64,000 nt of DNA from Aliidiomarina halalkaliphila (GTDB lineage Bacteria; Pseudomonadota; Gammaproteobacteria; Enterobacterales; Alteromonadaceae). The stretch is from NCBI RefSeq assembly GCF_007096385.1, contig NZ_VJWL01000001.1:372001-436000 (forward strand), read 5' to 3'. Positions 63,591 to 64,000 of the stretch are shown piece after piece. Positions within the stretch are counted from its first letter, which is position 1. Each line of letters opens with the position of its first letter. The translations under genes were made by a program, and so were the position numbers. The notes beneath the pieces are model-generated. The model had not been told where the DNA came from, searched no databases, and saw only the letters and a program-made list of their open reading frames with translations.

Positions 63591-64000
63591 ATGAAAACAA
63601 AAATTACAATTGCTATTGCAGCCGCGTTAATGACGGTTGCCTGTGCCGGATCCGAACCACTTTCTCAGGGCAGTGCCCACGCGAATACGCCGAGTTCACA
63701 AGGCTTAGCTTCAGAAACTATCACGACTACTTCAGCTCGCCAAGTGAACACGGAAGCGCCGATCACCATGACTCAGATTATGGCGGATCCCGATTGGTTA
63801 GGGCGGTCTCCCGAGAGTGCATATTGGTCGTGGGACGGTCGCCATGTATTGTTTGATCGAAAGCGCGAGGGAAGCCCACAGCGGGATCGCTTTATTCGCG
63901 CGCTTACAGAAGGCGGCAACGGTGCTGTGGTGGCATTATCTGAATTGCATCAACATGCATACGCGAACGGTGTATTTAACGCCGATCGGAGTTTAAAAGC
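63591..64000 (+). CDS. S9-family peptidase lipoprotein, 5' part only
   Basis: The frame opens at ATG 63591 (AGGA upstream) and runs without a stop to the window edge, giving 136 complete codons. The N-terminus is a signal peptide with a lipobox-like TVAC (Cys18), then a Ser/Thr-rich linker and MTQIMADPDWLGRSPESAYW, which resembles the start of the beta-propeller of secreted prolyl-oligopeptidase (S9) proteins. The catalytic domain lies outside. It would be an envelope peptidase that adds to the protein-degrading profile. Confidence 0.7.
   Translation, partial: MKTKITIAIAAALMTVACAGSEPLSQGSAHANTPSSQGLASETITTTSARQVNTEAPITMTQIMADPDWLGRSPESAYWSWDGRHVLFDRKREGSPQRDRFIRALTEGGNGAVVALSELHQHAYANGVFNADRSLK

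Overview
The window is bacterial chromosome with dense, mostly operonic genes. The gene set (rpoS end, mutS, pncC, recA; sapABCDF next to pspF-pspABC; RNA and regulator types) points to a marine gammaproteobacterium of the Alteromonadales. The protein-catabolic profile (DUF885 and S9 peptidases, methionine gamma-lyase, full phenylalanine/tyrosine degradation) suggests Idiomarinaceae; the family assignment is inference, not something the sequence proves. No tRNA, rRNA, CRISPR array, prophage or insertion sequence was seen.

Layout. 1-7.6 kb: end of rpoS, mutS (convergent), pncC, recA with a canonical LexA box, a DUF885 lipoprotein peptidase and an RssA-like patatin. 7.6-9.2 kb: YfhL ferredoxin and TrhP tRNA hydroxylation protein, overlapping by one base. 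9.4-45 kb: a continuous block for anaerobic nitrate respiration. It opens with a molybdenum cofactor riboswitch and moaA-mobA-moaBCDE-modABC, then moeA-narL, narK, narX, narGHJI with a PpiC-type isomerase, an outer-membrane barrel protein, anaerobic ribonucleotide reductase nrdG-nrdD with a small partner-like ORF, O2-independent ubiquinone synthesis ubiT/ubiUV, mogA, a PP2C-phosphatase/Ser-Thr-kinase fusion overlapping a second NarK-type transporter, a third NarK-type transporter, nnrS, a DGC cysteine protein, moeB and a short YtfE-like di-iron protein. 45-55 kb: putP, sapABCDF, pspF and pspABC with a sigma-54 promoter. 55-63.5 kb: megL, phhA, phhB, tyrR/phhR and hpd-hmgA-fahA-maiA, with TyrR boxes. 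The window closes with the start of an S9 peptidase lipoprotein.

How it works together. Six FNR-type boxes (TTGAT-N4-ATCAA or one mismatch) lie in front of narK, narG, nrdG, ubiU, the narK2/narK3 divergent pair and the DGC gene; at four of them a -10 element sits where an FNR site centred near -41.5 requires it. NarL-type heptamers lie upstream of narK and narG, and a near-match upstream of nrdG. The block thus reads as one oxygen- and nitrate-controlled programme: molybdate uptake and cofactor synthesis, nitrate import, quinol-linked nitrate reduction, anaerobic dNTP and quinone supply, and protection from nitrosative stress. No nitrite, NO or N2O reductase genes are visible here. The final catabolic block turns phenylalanine through tyrosine, 4-hydroxyphenylpyruvate and homogentisate into fumarate and acetoacetate.

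Most suggestive points for follow-up: the kinase/phosphatase-transporter pair, the ribosome-site-masking inverted repeat in front of the outer-membrane protein gene, the DGC protein under an FNR box, the YtfE-like protein whose cysteine motif is at the C-terminus, and the small ORF behind nrdD.
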